Positions 1 through 8,397 of a stretch of 64,000 nucleotides of DNA are shown here, piece by piece (position 1 is the stretch's first letter; the number at the start of each line of letters is the position of its first letter). The DNA lies in NCBI RefSeq assembly GCF_033096465.1, contig NZ_AP028156.1, forward strand, positions 3,118,501 to 3,182,500. The letters run 5' to 3'. Under the pieces are notes generated by a model. That model was not told the DNA's origin, did no database searches, and worked only from the letters and a program-made list of their open reading frames with translations. The translations under genes were made by a program, and so were the position numbers. The stretch comes from Blautia luti. Its GTDB lineage: Bacteria > Bacillota > Clostridia > Lachnospirales > Lachnospiraceae.

Positions 1-407
1 TTTATTCTTGTCTGCCAGTCTGTCACATTCTCTTTATTTTTCTGATACCATTCTTCCAGTTCGCCGCCTGTAAACGTCCACACATTTCCCCATTCCAGTT
101 TTACATCTGCGCCATCCGGATAACTGTCCGGATATTTATGGAATGTATAAAGAAGGATTCTGCCATCCTGATCGTAAACGGCATATGGCTGTCCCTCCTC
201 CAGACTTACTACGGGAAGGATTTCATCCTTGTCAATGATCAGTGCATCTTCAACCGCATCATCGCAGAGGATCTGCTGATCCGTTTCACTTTCTGCTGAA
301 AGCTCTGTTTCTTCTGCCTGAACGCTTACCGTTGTTTTGCCTGACAATGTAATTGCAGAAATCAGGATACTGTTCACGATCATGATTTTCCATAATTTAT
401 TTTTCAT
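1..407 (-). CDS. Secreted protein of unknown function, 3' part cut by window edge
   Basis: An open frame runs from an ATG at 407 down through base 1 without a stop, so only the first 135 or so residues are visible. It starts MKNKLWKIMIVNSILIS, a lysine-rich start followed by a hydrophobic stretch and VSVQA, a typical signal peptide cleaved near residue 31. The mature part is acidic (EETELSAESE) and contains aromatic-rich segments such as WGNVWTFTGGELEEWYQ. An AGAAAGGA site lies about 8 bases upstream. It follows the truncated alkylsulfatase by about 40 bp on the same strand. I do not recognise the family; it is probably exported. Confidence 0.6.
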   Translation of the reverse strand, partial: MKNKLWKIMIVNSILISAITLSGKTTVSVQAEETELSAESETDQQILCDDAVEDALIIDKDEILPVVSLEEGQPYAVYDQDGRILLYTFHKYPDSYPDGADVKLEWGNVWTFTGGELEEWYQKNKENVTDWQTRI

Positions 408-448
408 ATATTATTTTTCCTTTCTGTATAAATGTGAAAATATTTAGT

Positions 449-1297
449 TCACATTTGATGGATAAATCTCTGTAATGGTCGGTGCCATCCACGTCTAAGT
501 GTAGGAGAAATATAACTTGTTCTACCCTTGGACTGTCCCATACCAATACCAATGGCAAGGGATCCTGTTTCACCACCATCAAGCATTGTTCCATACTGAT
601 AACTTGCTCTTCGTCCCATAGCAGTACCTGCATAAATATTCTCGCTGACAGCATGCTTCTCAAAGCCTTCCGGTGCAATTACCTGCACATTGCCGGCTTG
701 TACCTCTTCTTCCGAAACAATTCCCTTGACTCCACCGAAATGATCAACATGAGAATGGCTGTAGATCACTGCCTTTACAGGAAAAGCGCCCAGATTCTCT
801 TCCACCAGGGCAAGAGCCGCTTGTGCACACTCTACACTCATCAATGGATCTACTACAATCCATCCTGTATCGCCTTTTATGAATGTGACATTTGACATAT
901 CATAGCCACGCACCTGATAAATTCCATCCGTTACTTCAAAAAGACCATAAATATGATTCAGCTGTGTATCTCTCCAAAGACTGGGATTCGCTGTATCCGG
1001 AGCATCCTGATCCAGAAAAGCATATGCCGTCTGACTCCATACAACCTTCCCGTTTTCATCACAAATATCCAGAGTATCCGGAGAAGCAAGCAGACCTTTG
1101 GTCGCATTCTCAAACTCCGTAGTATCTTCAAAATCCAGCAATGCATAAACTTCCTGATTTGCATCAATCGTATACTGGGTAGCCGGTTTGCTTTCCGCTG
1201 TTAATTCTGATGCTGCAATTGCGGTTGAACTGCCACAGACAGTCATGGTAAATGCCAATGCAGTGGCAATCATAGTAATTACTTTTTTTCTTTTCAT
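449..1297 (-). pseudogene. Alkylsulfatase (SdsA/BDS1-type metallo-beta-lactamase fold), C-terminally truncated
   Basis: The first 260 or so residues match the N-terminal half of secreted alkyl sulfatases: a signal peptide (residues 1-29), the strand ending IVVDPL near 150, the metal motif HSHVDH at residues 181-186, and the family-specific block VIAPEGFEKHAVSENIYAG followed by the RRASYQYG segment. Active family members are about 600-660 residues long and also need a second metal-binding part, a dimerisation domain and an SCP2-like C-terminal domain. Here the reading breaks off after SYISPT into 16 unrelated residues and a stop at 449, just before the next gene. A deletion or frame loss is the simplest explanation, so the protein is unlikely to be active. 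The start has a good GGGGGAAAATATC ribosome site. Confidence 0.8.
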
Positions 1298-1388
1298 GAT
1301 ATTTTCCCCCTTTGTTCCATTTTCATAATACTGCTTTCTGAGCCTGTTAAACAGCAGAGCTTAACTGCTCTGGTTTTAGTGTGGTGAG

Positions 1389-1832
1389 TTAGTTTTCGGT
1401 CTTTCCGAAATTGATTCCAAGTACGATCATATTGATCCCCTGCATCAAAACAGAAAAAGCGATCATATATCCTGCAGAGATCATGGTAAGTACAGGATGA
1501 GTAAATGAAATGATGCTGACAATTACGGATAAAACACCGCACACAATGCTCAGGATACCTTTTCCTTTAGATGTTTTATATACCTTTGCGCCGCCGGCAA
1601 TCTGGAAAATACCATAAATCAGAATGATTGCACCAACCAGATAAGCAGCCATTACGTCTGTGATGAACCGCCGAATGCCGCTGAATAATAAGATAATACC
1701 TGCAAGTCCTTCCAGAACACCGAGAATACATGCTCCGATTTCTTTCTTTTCTTTGGATAAAGAAAGGATTACAAGCTCAATACCATTTACAAACAGAAGG
1801 ATTCCCAGGATCCATCCGATGGCAAGAAAAAG
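1389..1832 (-). pseudogene. HdeD/DUF308-type membrane protein, N-terminus lost
   Basis: The frame from 1832 to 1389 encodes hydrophobic helices with the DUF308/HdeD pattern of paired short transmembrane segments (GWILGILLFVNGIELV, then GVLEGLAGIILLFSGI, then VGAIILIYGIFQIAGG). The first available ATG (1652) lies inside the domain, in the middle of the helix series, while coding similarity continues upstream without any start codon until a stop at 1833-1835. The gene has therefore lost its start. It is fused out of frame to the membrane protein gene upstream, which points to a deletion with its junction near 1832-1850. Translation from 1652 (87 residues) is possible but would give a partial domain. 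Confidence 0.7.
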
Positions 1833-2226
1833 CTACAAAATATGGTGACATTTTAATGGAAAACCTGTCACTGCGGTTAAAAAGATCGATCAGTGCAAAT
1901 CCGATGGCAGCCATCAGAAAACCGTTAGTAGTATGTAAAATGGTATCCCAGATAGGGATTTTTACATAAAAGGCATTGATCTCGCCAAGAATTTCTGCGG
2001 AAAAGATAAAGATCAGAATGACTGTCTCCAGTCCCGGTGGTATTGTGACGCTCAGTTTCCTGTCCAGAAACTGTGGAACCATAAAAAGGATCAATGTTAA
2101 GATTCCCAGAAACATATTGTGGTAATTTCCCAGAAAAAACTGACGTACAACGGATAAGATTACCAGGGCGGTAAGCACCATCTGGATCTTTGTTCTGTTC
2201 TTTTTCAAACCTGAATTAGCTTTCGT
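1777..2226 (-). pseudogene. Multi-pass membrane protein, C-terminally truncated by deletion
   Basis: Residues 1 to about 127 (from a TTG at 2208) form four hydrophobic helices with the conserved-looking segment IWDTILHTTNGFLMAAIGFAL and end KMSPYFVAF. This resembles YjdF/DUF2238-like membrane proteins (family by memory, not certain). After VAF the frame runs into the reading-shifted HdeD-like gene and stops at 1777. The ribosome site AGGAGG at about 2235 is 8 bases from an ACG codon (2224-2226) where ATG would be expected; translation from the downstream TTG would lack a ribosome site. The ATG-to-ACG change is inferred. Both ends suggest a dead gene. Confidence 0.6.
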
Positions 2227-2310
2227 TTTTCTTTTCCTCCTTCCTTATTTTATATCCTCATCCTCGCTGTTTTTATTTTAACATAAATACACTTAAACAA
2301 CAATATCTCT

Positions 2311-2410
2311 ATGAATTTAAAATGAATAAATACATGAAAATTTTAGATATTTTTCAATATATCAATTTAAGTCCAAAAGAATCATTCATTATCAATGAAC
2401 TTAAAATGAA
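2311..2410 (+). promoter_or_regulatory. Pair of 16-bp direct repeats upstream of the LytTR regulator
   Basis: ATGAATTTAAAATGAA at 2311-2326 and ATGAACTTAAAATGAA at 2395-2410 differ at one base and lie 84 bp apart. LytTR regulators bind direct repeats, and this pair lies just upstream of the likely promoter of a LytTR gene, so autoregulation is plausible. The half-sites do not match the textbook LytTR consensus closely. Confidence 0.45.
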
Positions 2411-2433
2411 ATTATAAAAAGTTCTATTGTATT

Positions 2434-2461
2434 TTGACGAAATTTATAGTAACATTAAAAT
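2434..2461 (+). promoter_or_regulatory. Sigma-A-type promoter of the LytTR-PAS gene
   Basis: TTGACG at 2434-2439 and TAAAAT at 2456-2461 are separated by 16 bp. The -10 box ends 38 bp before the start codon. Confidence 0.55.
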
Positions 2462-2499
2462 CAGAAAATTATTAACGAACAGAAAGCAGGTATTTTTAC

Positions 2500-3207
2500 A
2501 TGAGATATAATGTACTTCATTTTTTTGAACGTAAAAATATTGATATATCTAATATTCTTTATCTTACACGTCAAAATCCACTTACAAAAATTACATTTTT
2601 TGATGGTAAAGAGATCCTAACTGCAATTCCGGTGAAAGAGATTGCAATTTATCTTCCGGATGAAGAATTTGTGAATATTACAAAAGGTGTTCTTCTTCGA
2701 AAATCACAGATTGTAAATATTTCAGATGACGGATTATATACCATGACAGATGGAAGTGTATTTCAGGGACGAAAAAGGAATATCAGTCAACATAAACAGC
2801 TTAGACAGGCGTTAGGATTGTCCAAAGAACAGGATGAAAAAGCAGAGAAGATGATACCCCTTGAATTGTTGGAAAAATGTAGTATTCTCAATGACATGCC
2901 GCTTGCTTTTTGTGTTATTGAACTTGTATTTGATGTGAACGGCAGCGGAGTAGATTTTGTATTTCGTTATTGTAATGAAGAAATGGCTGTTGTAGAGGGA
3001 ATTCCGGTTTCAGAAATGCTGAATAATTCGTTTTATAAGGTGTTTGAAAATGGAGATAAAAAATGGCTGGTTACTTATGCCGACGTAGCTTTAAACGGTA
3101 CAAAGGTCATTTTACATGATTACAGTCCGGAAATCGGGAAAGATCTGACTATTTATTGCTTTCAGCCACATCCGGGGTATTGTGCATGTATATTGATTCC
3201 GGAATGA
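2500..3207 (+). CDS. LytTR DNA-binding transcriptional regulator with C-terminal PAS-like domain
   Basis: Residues about 5-100 form a LytTR DNA-binding domain: an N-terminal strand (ISNILYLTRQNP), the DGKEILTAIPVKEI segment, FVNITKGVLLRKSQIVNIS and a closing GRKRN block, all at the expected spacing. Unlike classical LytR/AgrA regulators there is no receiver domain in front. Residues about 123-235 look like a PAS-type sensor (LNDMPLAFCVIELVFD, FRYCNEEMAVVEGIP, a final HPGYCACILI strand). This LytTR-PAS architecture is common in Lachnospiraceae, but its ligand is unknown. It is monocistronic, on the plus strand, with its own promoter and a pair of upstream direct repeats that may be its binding site. 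It ends 13 bp from the convergent protease gene. Confidence 0.85.
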   Translation: MRYNVLHFFERKNIDISNILYLTRQNPLTKITFFDGKEILTAIPVKEIAIYLPDEEFVNITKGVLLRKSQIVNISDDGLYTMTDGSVFQGRKRNISQHKQLRQALGLSKEQDEKAEKMIPLELLEKCSILNDMPLAFCVIELVFDVNGSGVDFVFRYCNEEMAVVEGIPVSEMLNNSFYKVFENGDKKWLVTYADVALNGTKVILHDYSPEIGKDLTIYCFQPHPGYCACILIPE

Positions 3208-3220
3208 ATACATTTAGCTT

Positions 3221-4951
3221 TCACATATGAGGGAGACTTTGGGCTGTACATAAAGCGCCCCACCCCACTTCCTCATTTGGATACACCTCGTACCCCTGCA
3301 GTGGCTGCGCCCCTCTTCTGAGATATGCTTTTACTTTTTCCCCATAGAGATAGGGATCGTTTCCATTTACAATCCCCCATTGCATTAACAATGCTGCAGA
3401 TCCGCTGACAAAGGGTGCTGCAAAAGAAGTCCCTGTTACTGTTCTGTAACCGCCGCCGGGTACGGGAGCAACTATGTTTACTCCCGGTGCCACCAGATCC
3501 GGTTTCCGGTAAGGCAGTCTCCTGCTGCCCCTTCCGGAAAAGTCCGCATAGGCGTCAACCAGCGAATCATATGCTCCAACTGCAATAATCCGCCGGGCGG
3601 TAGCAGGTATGGTCAATGTCCCATATGCCCTTGGTTCATAAAACCCAGTTCCTCTGTTCAGGGTATTTCCACCTGGCAGCCACAGGTAATATTCCCCTCC
3701 TTTGACCTTTTTTCCACTTAAGATGATTTTCCAGTCTCCACTGTCCACATAAGTTTCCCCAGGAAGGAAATCTATGTAGATTTCCTGTGTCAGATGATAG
3801 GGTCCAGGTTTGCCATAATAGATTAAAAGATCTGTATTTCCCAGTCTGTACCTCTGAGGACCAAGCTTTTCATCTAAGGGACCGATCCGGTTTCCGGATG
3901 GATTTTCAATATAAATACTCATCTCATCCTCATAGGATTTCCAGAGCTGCACATTTAATGTTGGTTCCCTGCTGCTCACAGACAATTCTATTTGTCTGGT
4001 CTGTCCCTGTTTCAGGGTCCCTCCCTCATGCAGAGGCTGATTGCCATTGTTTCCTGTACCTGTACAGATGACCAGACGTCCCGTAGAAGAAACCATATCT
4101 ATATATGTTTCAAGAAGGGAATCTCCTTTGTGGGATCCATAATTATTTCCAAAACTGAGATTAATTGCCATTGGCCTTCCCATAGCCAATGCCTGCCTCA
4201 CCAGATAATCAATCCCCTGTATCAGTTCCGTAGTTCTGGGAAAGGAGTTTTCTCTGGGGATTCCCATTTTCACAACCAGCAGGTCGCTTTCATAAGCCAC
4301 TCCCTGATTCACCCCATCTGATGCCCTCCCATTTCCTGCTGCAATCCCCAGCACGGAAGTTCCATGTCCACTGTAATCTGAAGATGGAACAAGACGCCTG
4401 CCCTGGTTTTCTCCAAGTGCAAGCGCTTCATCGATCTGCTCTTTCGTATATTCAGTTCCTGTCACATATCCCTGAGGTGGATTTCCCTGTATGCTCTGAT
4501 CCCATAAACGTAAAATTCTGCTGCTCCCATCTGCATTTCGGAAATCAGGGTGAAAATAATCCACTCCTGAATCCACAACTCCTGTCAGGATTCCTTTTCC
4601 CGTCAGTCCATTCCTGCCGGTCTGCACTGTGCGGATGCAGCTCGCCCCCTTCGCCTGAAACAATTCAAAATACAAGCGTTTGGGTTTCTCCATAAATTCC
4701 ACCTGCACTCTGTGGGAATACTCATCAATCTCACTTTCCGGCAAAGTTACCACTGCATAGCCGCCTAACAATGGCACTACCTGAATTCCATTTCCAGCCA
4801 GACCACTTTCCGGTCCGCTGTACTTTATGATCACATCCCATAGCCTGGTTGCAGGATCATATCCTACACTAAGATTTCCTGACTTTCTACGCTCCTGTGG
4901 GGTTGCATCCATTGCAAGATTTAAAAGGTTATCTATTTTCTGATCTGGCAT
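3221..4951 (-). CDS. Subtilisin-like serine protease (S8 family, Csp-like)
   Basis: 576 residues with a complete catalytic triad: Asp127 in GVVDSGVDY, His197 in YSGHGTSVLG and Ser509 in GTSFAAPFVSGS, plus the oxyanion Asn in NLSFGNNYG. The long insert between His and Ser (residues about 320-450, beta-rich) and the lack of a signal peptide resemble the clostridial Csp germination proteases and related intracellular S8 peptidases of Firmicutes. The N-terminal 115 residues may be a prodomain. Csp-type enzymes process spore-cortex lytic enzymes, but that role is not shown here and no germination gene is adjacent. The gene stands alone; its stop lies 13 bp from the convergent LytTR gene. Confidence 0.88.
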   Translation of the reverse strand: MPDQKIDNLLNLAMDATPQERRKSGNLSVGYDPATRLWDVIIKYSGPESGLAGNGIQVVPLLGGYAVVTLPESEIDEYSHRVQVEFMEKPKRLYFELFQAKGASCIRTVQTGRNGLTGKGILTGVVDSGVDYFHPDFRNADGSSRILRLWDQSIQGNPPQGYVTGTEYTKEQIDEALALGENQGRRLVPSSDYSGHGTSVLGIAAGNGRASDGVNQGVAYESDLLVVKMGIPRENSFPRTTELIQGIDYLVRQALAMGRPMAINLSFGNNYGSHKGDSLLETYIDMVSSTGRLVICTGTGNNGNQPLHEGGTLKQGQTRQIELSVSSREPTLNVQLWKSYEDEMSIYIENPSGNRIGPLDEKLGPQRYRLGNTDLLIYYGKPGPYHLTQEIYIDFLPGETYVDSGDWKIILSGKKVKGGEYYLWLPGGNTLNRGTGFYEPRAYGTLTIPATARRIIAVGAYDSLVDAYADFSGRGSRRLPYRKPDLVAPGVNIVAPVPGGGYRTVTGTSFAAPFVSGSAALLMQWGIVNGNDPYLYGEKVKAYLRRGAQPLQGYEVYPNEEVGWGALCTAQSLPHM

Positions 4952-5131
4952 TTTAATCTCATTTCCAGATATTCACTTAGTCTATTATATACAAAAGTTC
5001 TGCATACGGACTCTTATTATAACAATTTTAGGAACTGATAATTCATTTCATGCTTTTCAAGCCAAAGCCACTTTCAAACTGCTTTTAAGAAACAATTTTG
5101 AATGACTCCCAACGAGTACAGACGCAAGCGG

Positions 5132-5375
5132 TCATAAAAACCATTCCATCTTCTCCCTCACATCCGCATGCTTCAAATAAATAACATTAAATTCTCTGAC
5201 TATGGGCTCACCCTTCAATGTAAAAATCCCAAGCTCCGGGTCGCTTTTGGCAAGTACTTCATATACAAATGAAATTCCATACCCGGACTTGATCAGGTCG
5301 ATGATCATCTTAAAGCTGGAAATACATATATGTCGGTGAAAACGCTCCAGGATGAGAAATTGATTGGCTGACTAT
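5132..5375 (-). pseudogene. Remnant of a LysR-type regulator (C-terminal end only)
   Basis: On the minus strand the frame reads NQFLILERFHRHICISS, then FKMIIDLIKSGYGISFVYEV and on to HADVREKMEWFL and a TGA at 5132. This is the end of the effector domain of a LysR regulator, including the GYGISFVYE segment. Nothing upstream of about 5375 continues the frame and no start codon or DNA-binding part exists. It is the only coding trace in the 636 bp between the protease and cstA. Confidence 0.7.
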
Positions 5376-5444
5376 CGACAGGTGATTGAAAATCCTACTA
5401 ACTACGGTAACTTAATTTGAACAAAATATACCGCAAAGTCAAAC

Positions 5445-5496
5445 GGATAAAATCATCCTCTCCGCTACTTGCTTGATTCGATTGAATAATCCCCCT
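5445..5496. repeat. Relic fragment of the inverted-repeat element family
   Basis: The stretch GGATAAAATCATCC followed by CTACTTGCTTGATTCGATTG closely resembles the interior of the MITE-like element at 11622-11759 (GGATAAAATCATACC, then TTACTTGCTTGATTTAGTT). Only this end part is present, so it is probably a decayed copy. Confidence 0.45.
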
Positions 5497-5499
5497 ATT

Positions 5500-5540
5500 A
5501 AAAAAGACACTTCGGAAAACTTTCCCAAAGTGTCTTTTTT
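5500..5540 (-). terminator. Rho-independent terminator of cstA
   Basis: A 12-bp stem (AAAAAGACACTT at 5501 with AAGTGTCTTTTT at 5529) with a 16-base loop and a T-run on either strand. It lies 48 bp past the cstA stop. Confidence 0.85.
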
Positions 5541-5587
5541 CAGGTTTTTATTTTTATGTAAAAATATGAACCGCTTTATTTCATAAA

Positions 5588-7282
5588 TTATGCAGTCTGT
5601 TTTTCATCATTTTTTTCAAAAAGCTTCTTCACTCCCTGGATTGCTACCAGCACACCAAGGATCAGCAGTAACACTGCGAAGATAAGCTGTAAGGTATTTC
5701 CAAGGTCCAGGCCTGTGGTAAATAATGCTTTTGTAAGCTTGCTGATGGTCATACCCAGTGCAGTAAAGGTAACTGCCATCATAAATACCATAGGAATCCA
5801 GAGCATGCAGCCCTGGCGTTTTGTTTTCTTAAGAAATACTGCGCAGGCTACAAGGGCAAGTACAGATAACAGCTGATTGGCAGAACCAAACAGTGGCCAG
5901 ATTTCTGCATATCCTACCTTTGTAAGCAGATAGGCAAGTACCAGTGTAATGATCGTCGCAAAATATTTATTGGTTACTACTTTTAAGAACGGGCTCATAT
6001 TTTCCTCGTCTGTATCAGAATCAAGGAAAAATTCCTGGAATGACAGACGTCCTACTCTGGCTACTGAGTCAAGAGATGTCAGCGCAAAAGCTGATACAGC
6101 CAGATTGATCAGTGTAAATACCAGGGAATGTGGTAAACCAATTACAGAAAGGAAGTTTGCAATAGCACCTGCAAATATCTGTGGCTGAGTGGTAAGCCCC
6201 TGTGCTGCTGCCTCACCATCTGCAAAGGATGCAACAGCGATCAGTGCAATAATTGCCAGCATACTTTCCATAAGCATTGCACCAAAGGAAACCGGAAGCA
6301 TGTTCTTTTCATTTTTGATCTGTTTTGATGCAGTACCGGAGGATACCAGTGAATGGAAGCCTGAAACTGCACCGCAGGCAATTGTCACGAAAAGAATAGG
6401 GAACATATACTGTCCGTCCACATTAAAGCTTGTAAATGCCTTAAGATTACAGGATGGGTTGGCTGCAAATACACCGATAACCGCACCAACGATCATAAAG
6501 ATCAGCAGATAACTGTTCAGATAATCACGGGGCTGGAGCAATGCCCATACAGGGGCAACACTGGCTACCAGAATATATGCAAAGATAATAATATGCCAGG
6601 TTCCAAGACTTACATATACCGGGAATTTAAGTCCCAGCGCAATTGCGAGCACTAATAATAAAATAGCCACTGCAGTATTGATCCATTTATTAAACTTGGA
6701 ATATTTAAGGAAAAATCCCAGTCCCACTGCCTCAATAATAAATAACATAGAAGTTGTTGCAACTGCTCCGTTTGCTGCTACCTTGGTAACTGTTCCTGCA
6801 TTATCTGTCACAAATCCGTTAAAGGTTCCTGCCACAACATCTGCAAATGCTGCAACAACCAGAATACAGAACAGCCAGCAGAATAAAAGGAATAATTTCT
6901 TTCCCAGTTTTCCGATATAAGCTTCAATGATATATCCGATTGTACGGCCTTTGTTCTTTACAGAGGCATACATGGATGCAAAATCCTGAACTGCTCCGAA
7001 AAATACACCGCCGATCAGGATCCAGAGCATAACCGGAAGCCAGCCGAAAATTGCTGCCTGGATCGGTCCGTTGATAGGACCTGCACCTGCTATGGATGCA
7101 AACTGATGACCAAATACCACATTGGTATCAGCCGGTACATAATCCACTCCATCCTCCATCTCATATGCCGGTGTTTTTGCTTTTGGGTCAATGCCCCATT
7201 TGTTCTGAAGATAACGGCCATACAGAAGATATGCTCCACCAAGCACTACGATAGCTATTATCATCATTACTATTCCACTCAT
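5588..7282 (-). CDS. cstA: CstA family carbon-starvation / peptide or pyruvate transporter
   Basis: 564 residues, strongly hydrophobic with about 15 or more membrane segments. The CstA signature is clear near the N-terminus: NVVFGHQFASIAGAGPINGP and the following GWLPVMLWILIGGVFFGAVQDF, then the SLDSVARVGRLSFQEF block near 420. CstA proteins are linked to uptake of peptides and, in some bacteria, pyruvate during carbon limitation. The gene is preceded by a T-box leader (7320-7610), so expression should rise when a specific tRNA is uncharged. That fits an amino-acid or peptide supply role better than pyruvate uptake. It is monocistronic, with a strong terminator downstream. Confidence 0.93.
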   Translation of the reverse strand: MSGIVMMIIAIVVLGGAYLLYGRYLQNKWGIDPKAKTPAYEMEDGVDYVPADTNVVFGHQFASIAGAGPINGPIQAAIFGWLPVMLWILIGGVFFGAVQDFASMYASVKNKGRTIGYIIEAYIGKLGKKLFLLFCWLFCILVVAAFADVVAGTFNGFVTDNAGTVTKVAANGAVATTSMLFIIEAVGLGFFLKYSKFNKWINTAVAILLLVLAIALGLKFPVYVSLGTWHIIIFAYILVASVAPVWALLQPRDYLNSYLLIFMIVGAVIGVFAANPSCNLKAFTSFNVDGQYMFPILFVTIACGAVSGFHSLVSSGTASKQIKNEKNMLPVSFGAMLMESMLAIIALIAVASFADGEAAAQGLTTQPQIFAGAIANFLSVIGLPHSLVFTLINLAVSAFALTSLDSVARVGRLSFQEFFLDSDTDEENMSPFLKVVTNKYFATIITLVLAYLLTKVGYAEIWPLFGSANQLLSVLALVACAVFLKKTKRQGCMLWIPMVFMMAVTFTALGMTISKLTKALFTTGLDLGNTLQLIFAVLLLILGVLVAIQGVKKLFEKNDEKQTA

Positions 7283-7319
7283 AATGTCTTCCCTCTTCTT
7301 TCTTTTATATTTATATATA

Positions 7320-7610
7320 AAAAAACGCCCCTGCTATCCAATTTCCGATTGGATAACAAAGGCGGAATATTCCGTGGTACCACTTTGTATTATTATACCT
7401 GTCACCAGATACAATCTCTTAACACTGTCTAAGCCAAACAGCTTCTCCTGTAACGTGAAGACCACGTCCCGGCTTACTATAGATTTCAGCGGGATGCTCC
7501 CGGGTGATATCACAAAATACCATCTGCCGCATCTCACCTGCTTGCGACTCTCTGTAATCCGGTTTCTTCTGTGACCTGTCCTGTTCTATGCATTTCTCTT
7601 TTTTATTTAT
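7320..7610 (-). promoter_or_regulatory. T-box leader controlling cstA, probably isoleucine-specific
   Basis: Read on the minus strand, the leader has the T-box landmarks in order: ACAGAGAGTCGCAAG with GGTGAGA (stem I, about 7529-7556), GTGATATCACCCGGGAGC (about 7496-7513), GTAAGCC-GGGACG, and the antiterminator bulge AAAGTGGTACCACGGA (about 7371-7386) that pairs with a tRNA acceptor end. In GA-T-ATC-ACCC the specifier reads ATC (7506-7508), an isoleucine codon; the TGGT of the bulge fits a tRNA with discriminator A, as in tRNA-Ile. Specifier assignment by eye is uncertain, but the T-box class is clear. Confidence 0.88.
7322..7365 (-). terminator. T-box regulatory terminator
   Basis: The stem TATCCAAT/ATTGGATA closed by CGCC/GGCG is followed on the minus strand by a run of seven T. 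It competes with the antiterminator just upstream and ends about 40 bases before the cstA start. Confidence 0.8.
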
Positions 7611-7756
7611 CTAAAGTTTTACTCTTTTTTTTATAAAATATCAAGAGATAATTTATATATATTTTACAATTATAGATATATATTTTTATACAATATATAT
7701 AACTGTAAAAGCAGACAGTGCTTTGCACGCACAGTCTCACCTAACCTTTCCCGAAC

Positions 7757-7877
7757 TATAGCAATCCTCGTAAATAATGCATTTAAGACAGTTCAGCAGA
7801 GTGCGAAAGATATCTGACGCAGGATTTCACACTCTGATGGGCTGGATTAAGATGCATTATTTTAGAGGATTGCTATA
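7757..7877. repeat. MITE-like element, copy 1 (121 bp, imperfect terminal inverted repeats)
   Basis: The left end TATAGCAATCCTCGTAAATA and the complement of the right end (TATAGCAATCCTCTAAAATA) form about 24-bp terminal inverted repeats, both continuing into ATGCAT. The interior has no open frame and shares GGATTTCACACTCTGATGGG with copy 2 (GGATTTCACTTTCTGATAGA). Copy 2 is at 11622-11759. The 136 bp before it (7620-7756) are AT-rich; I see nothing else there. Confidence 0.7.
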
Positions 7878-8064
7878 AAACCATTTTCAAATGCATTCAT
7901 TTGTATAATATACGTAATTGTTTTTCTGTCTTGTACTTTCTCCGTCCTCTGCATATAACAGAGAAAGAAAATTTTACAGAGATTTTTCATTAGCGAGCAT
8001 GTGTATTTTACAAACTGTTTCTATAATAGTAATCAAAGAATTGAAAGAGAAAAGAGGAATCATT

Positions 8065-8379
8065 ATGTATCAGACATTATGGAATTCTATTAATAAACAG
8101 GTAAAAGACTCACATGCTTCCGCAGCTTTTCTGGCTGTTTCACTTATGGGCTGGACAACGATCGGTCTTCTGGCAGGATTTTTGATCTGCATGATCGGCG
8201 GTATGTCCTTCGTTACAAAGATAACCGTTGTCCTTTGCAGTGGCGGATATACAGGACTGATTCTTGGTTTCTTTGGCGGTATTTTATATCTGTACAGCTC
8301 AGAACCCCGTCATTTGGCTGACGCCACCCCTTCACAGGTATTTCCACAACAGTTACAAAAAGATGGTGAACCGGACTGA
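8065..8379 (+). CDS. Small two-helix membrane protein, unknown function
   Basis: 104 residues from the ATG at 8065, chosen because AGAGGAATCATT places a ribosome site just upstream; the frame stays open further upstream (to 7918) but without a ribosome site. It has two hydrophobic helices (VSLMGWTTIGLLAGFLICMIGG and VVLCSGGYTGLILGFFGGILYLY) and a polar C-terminal tail. I do not recognise a family. It is monocistronic, and its stop codon sits inside the terminator hairpin. Confidence 0.65.
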   Translation: MYQTLWNSINKQVKDSHASAAFLAVSLMGWTTIGLLAGFLICMIGGMSFVTKITVVLCSGGYTGLILGFFGGILYLYSSEPRHLADATPSQVFPQQLQKDGEPD

Positions 8380-8395
8380 ATTCACCATCTTTTTT
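8358..8395. terminator. Bidirectional terminator between convergent genes
   Basis: AAAAAGATGGTGAA pairs with TTCACCATCTTTTT around a 10-base loop that contains the stop codon of the small membrane protein. T-runs occur on both strands, so it also ends the sigma/anti-sigma operon. Confidence 0.85.
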
Positions 8396-8397
8396 CT

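Noticed and set aside
7918..8064. N-terminal extension of the small membrane protein
   Set aside because: The upstream frame has no ribosome site and overlaps the end of promoter-like sequence; the ATG at 8065 has a good site.
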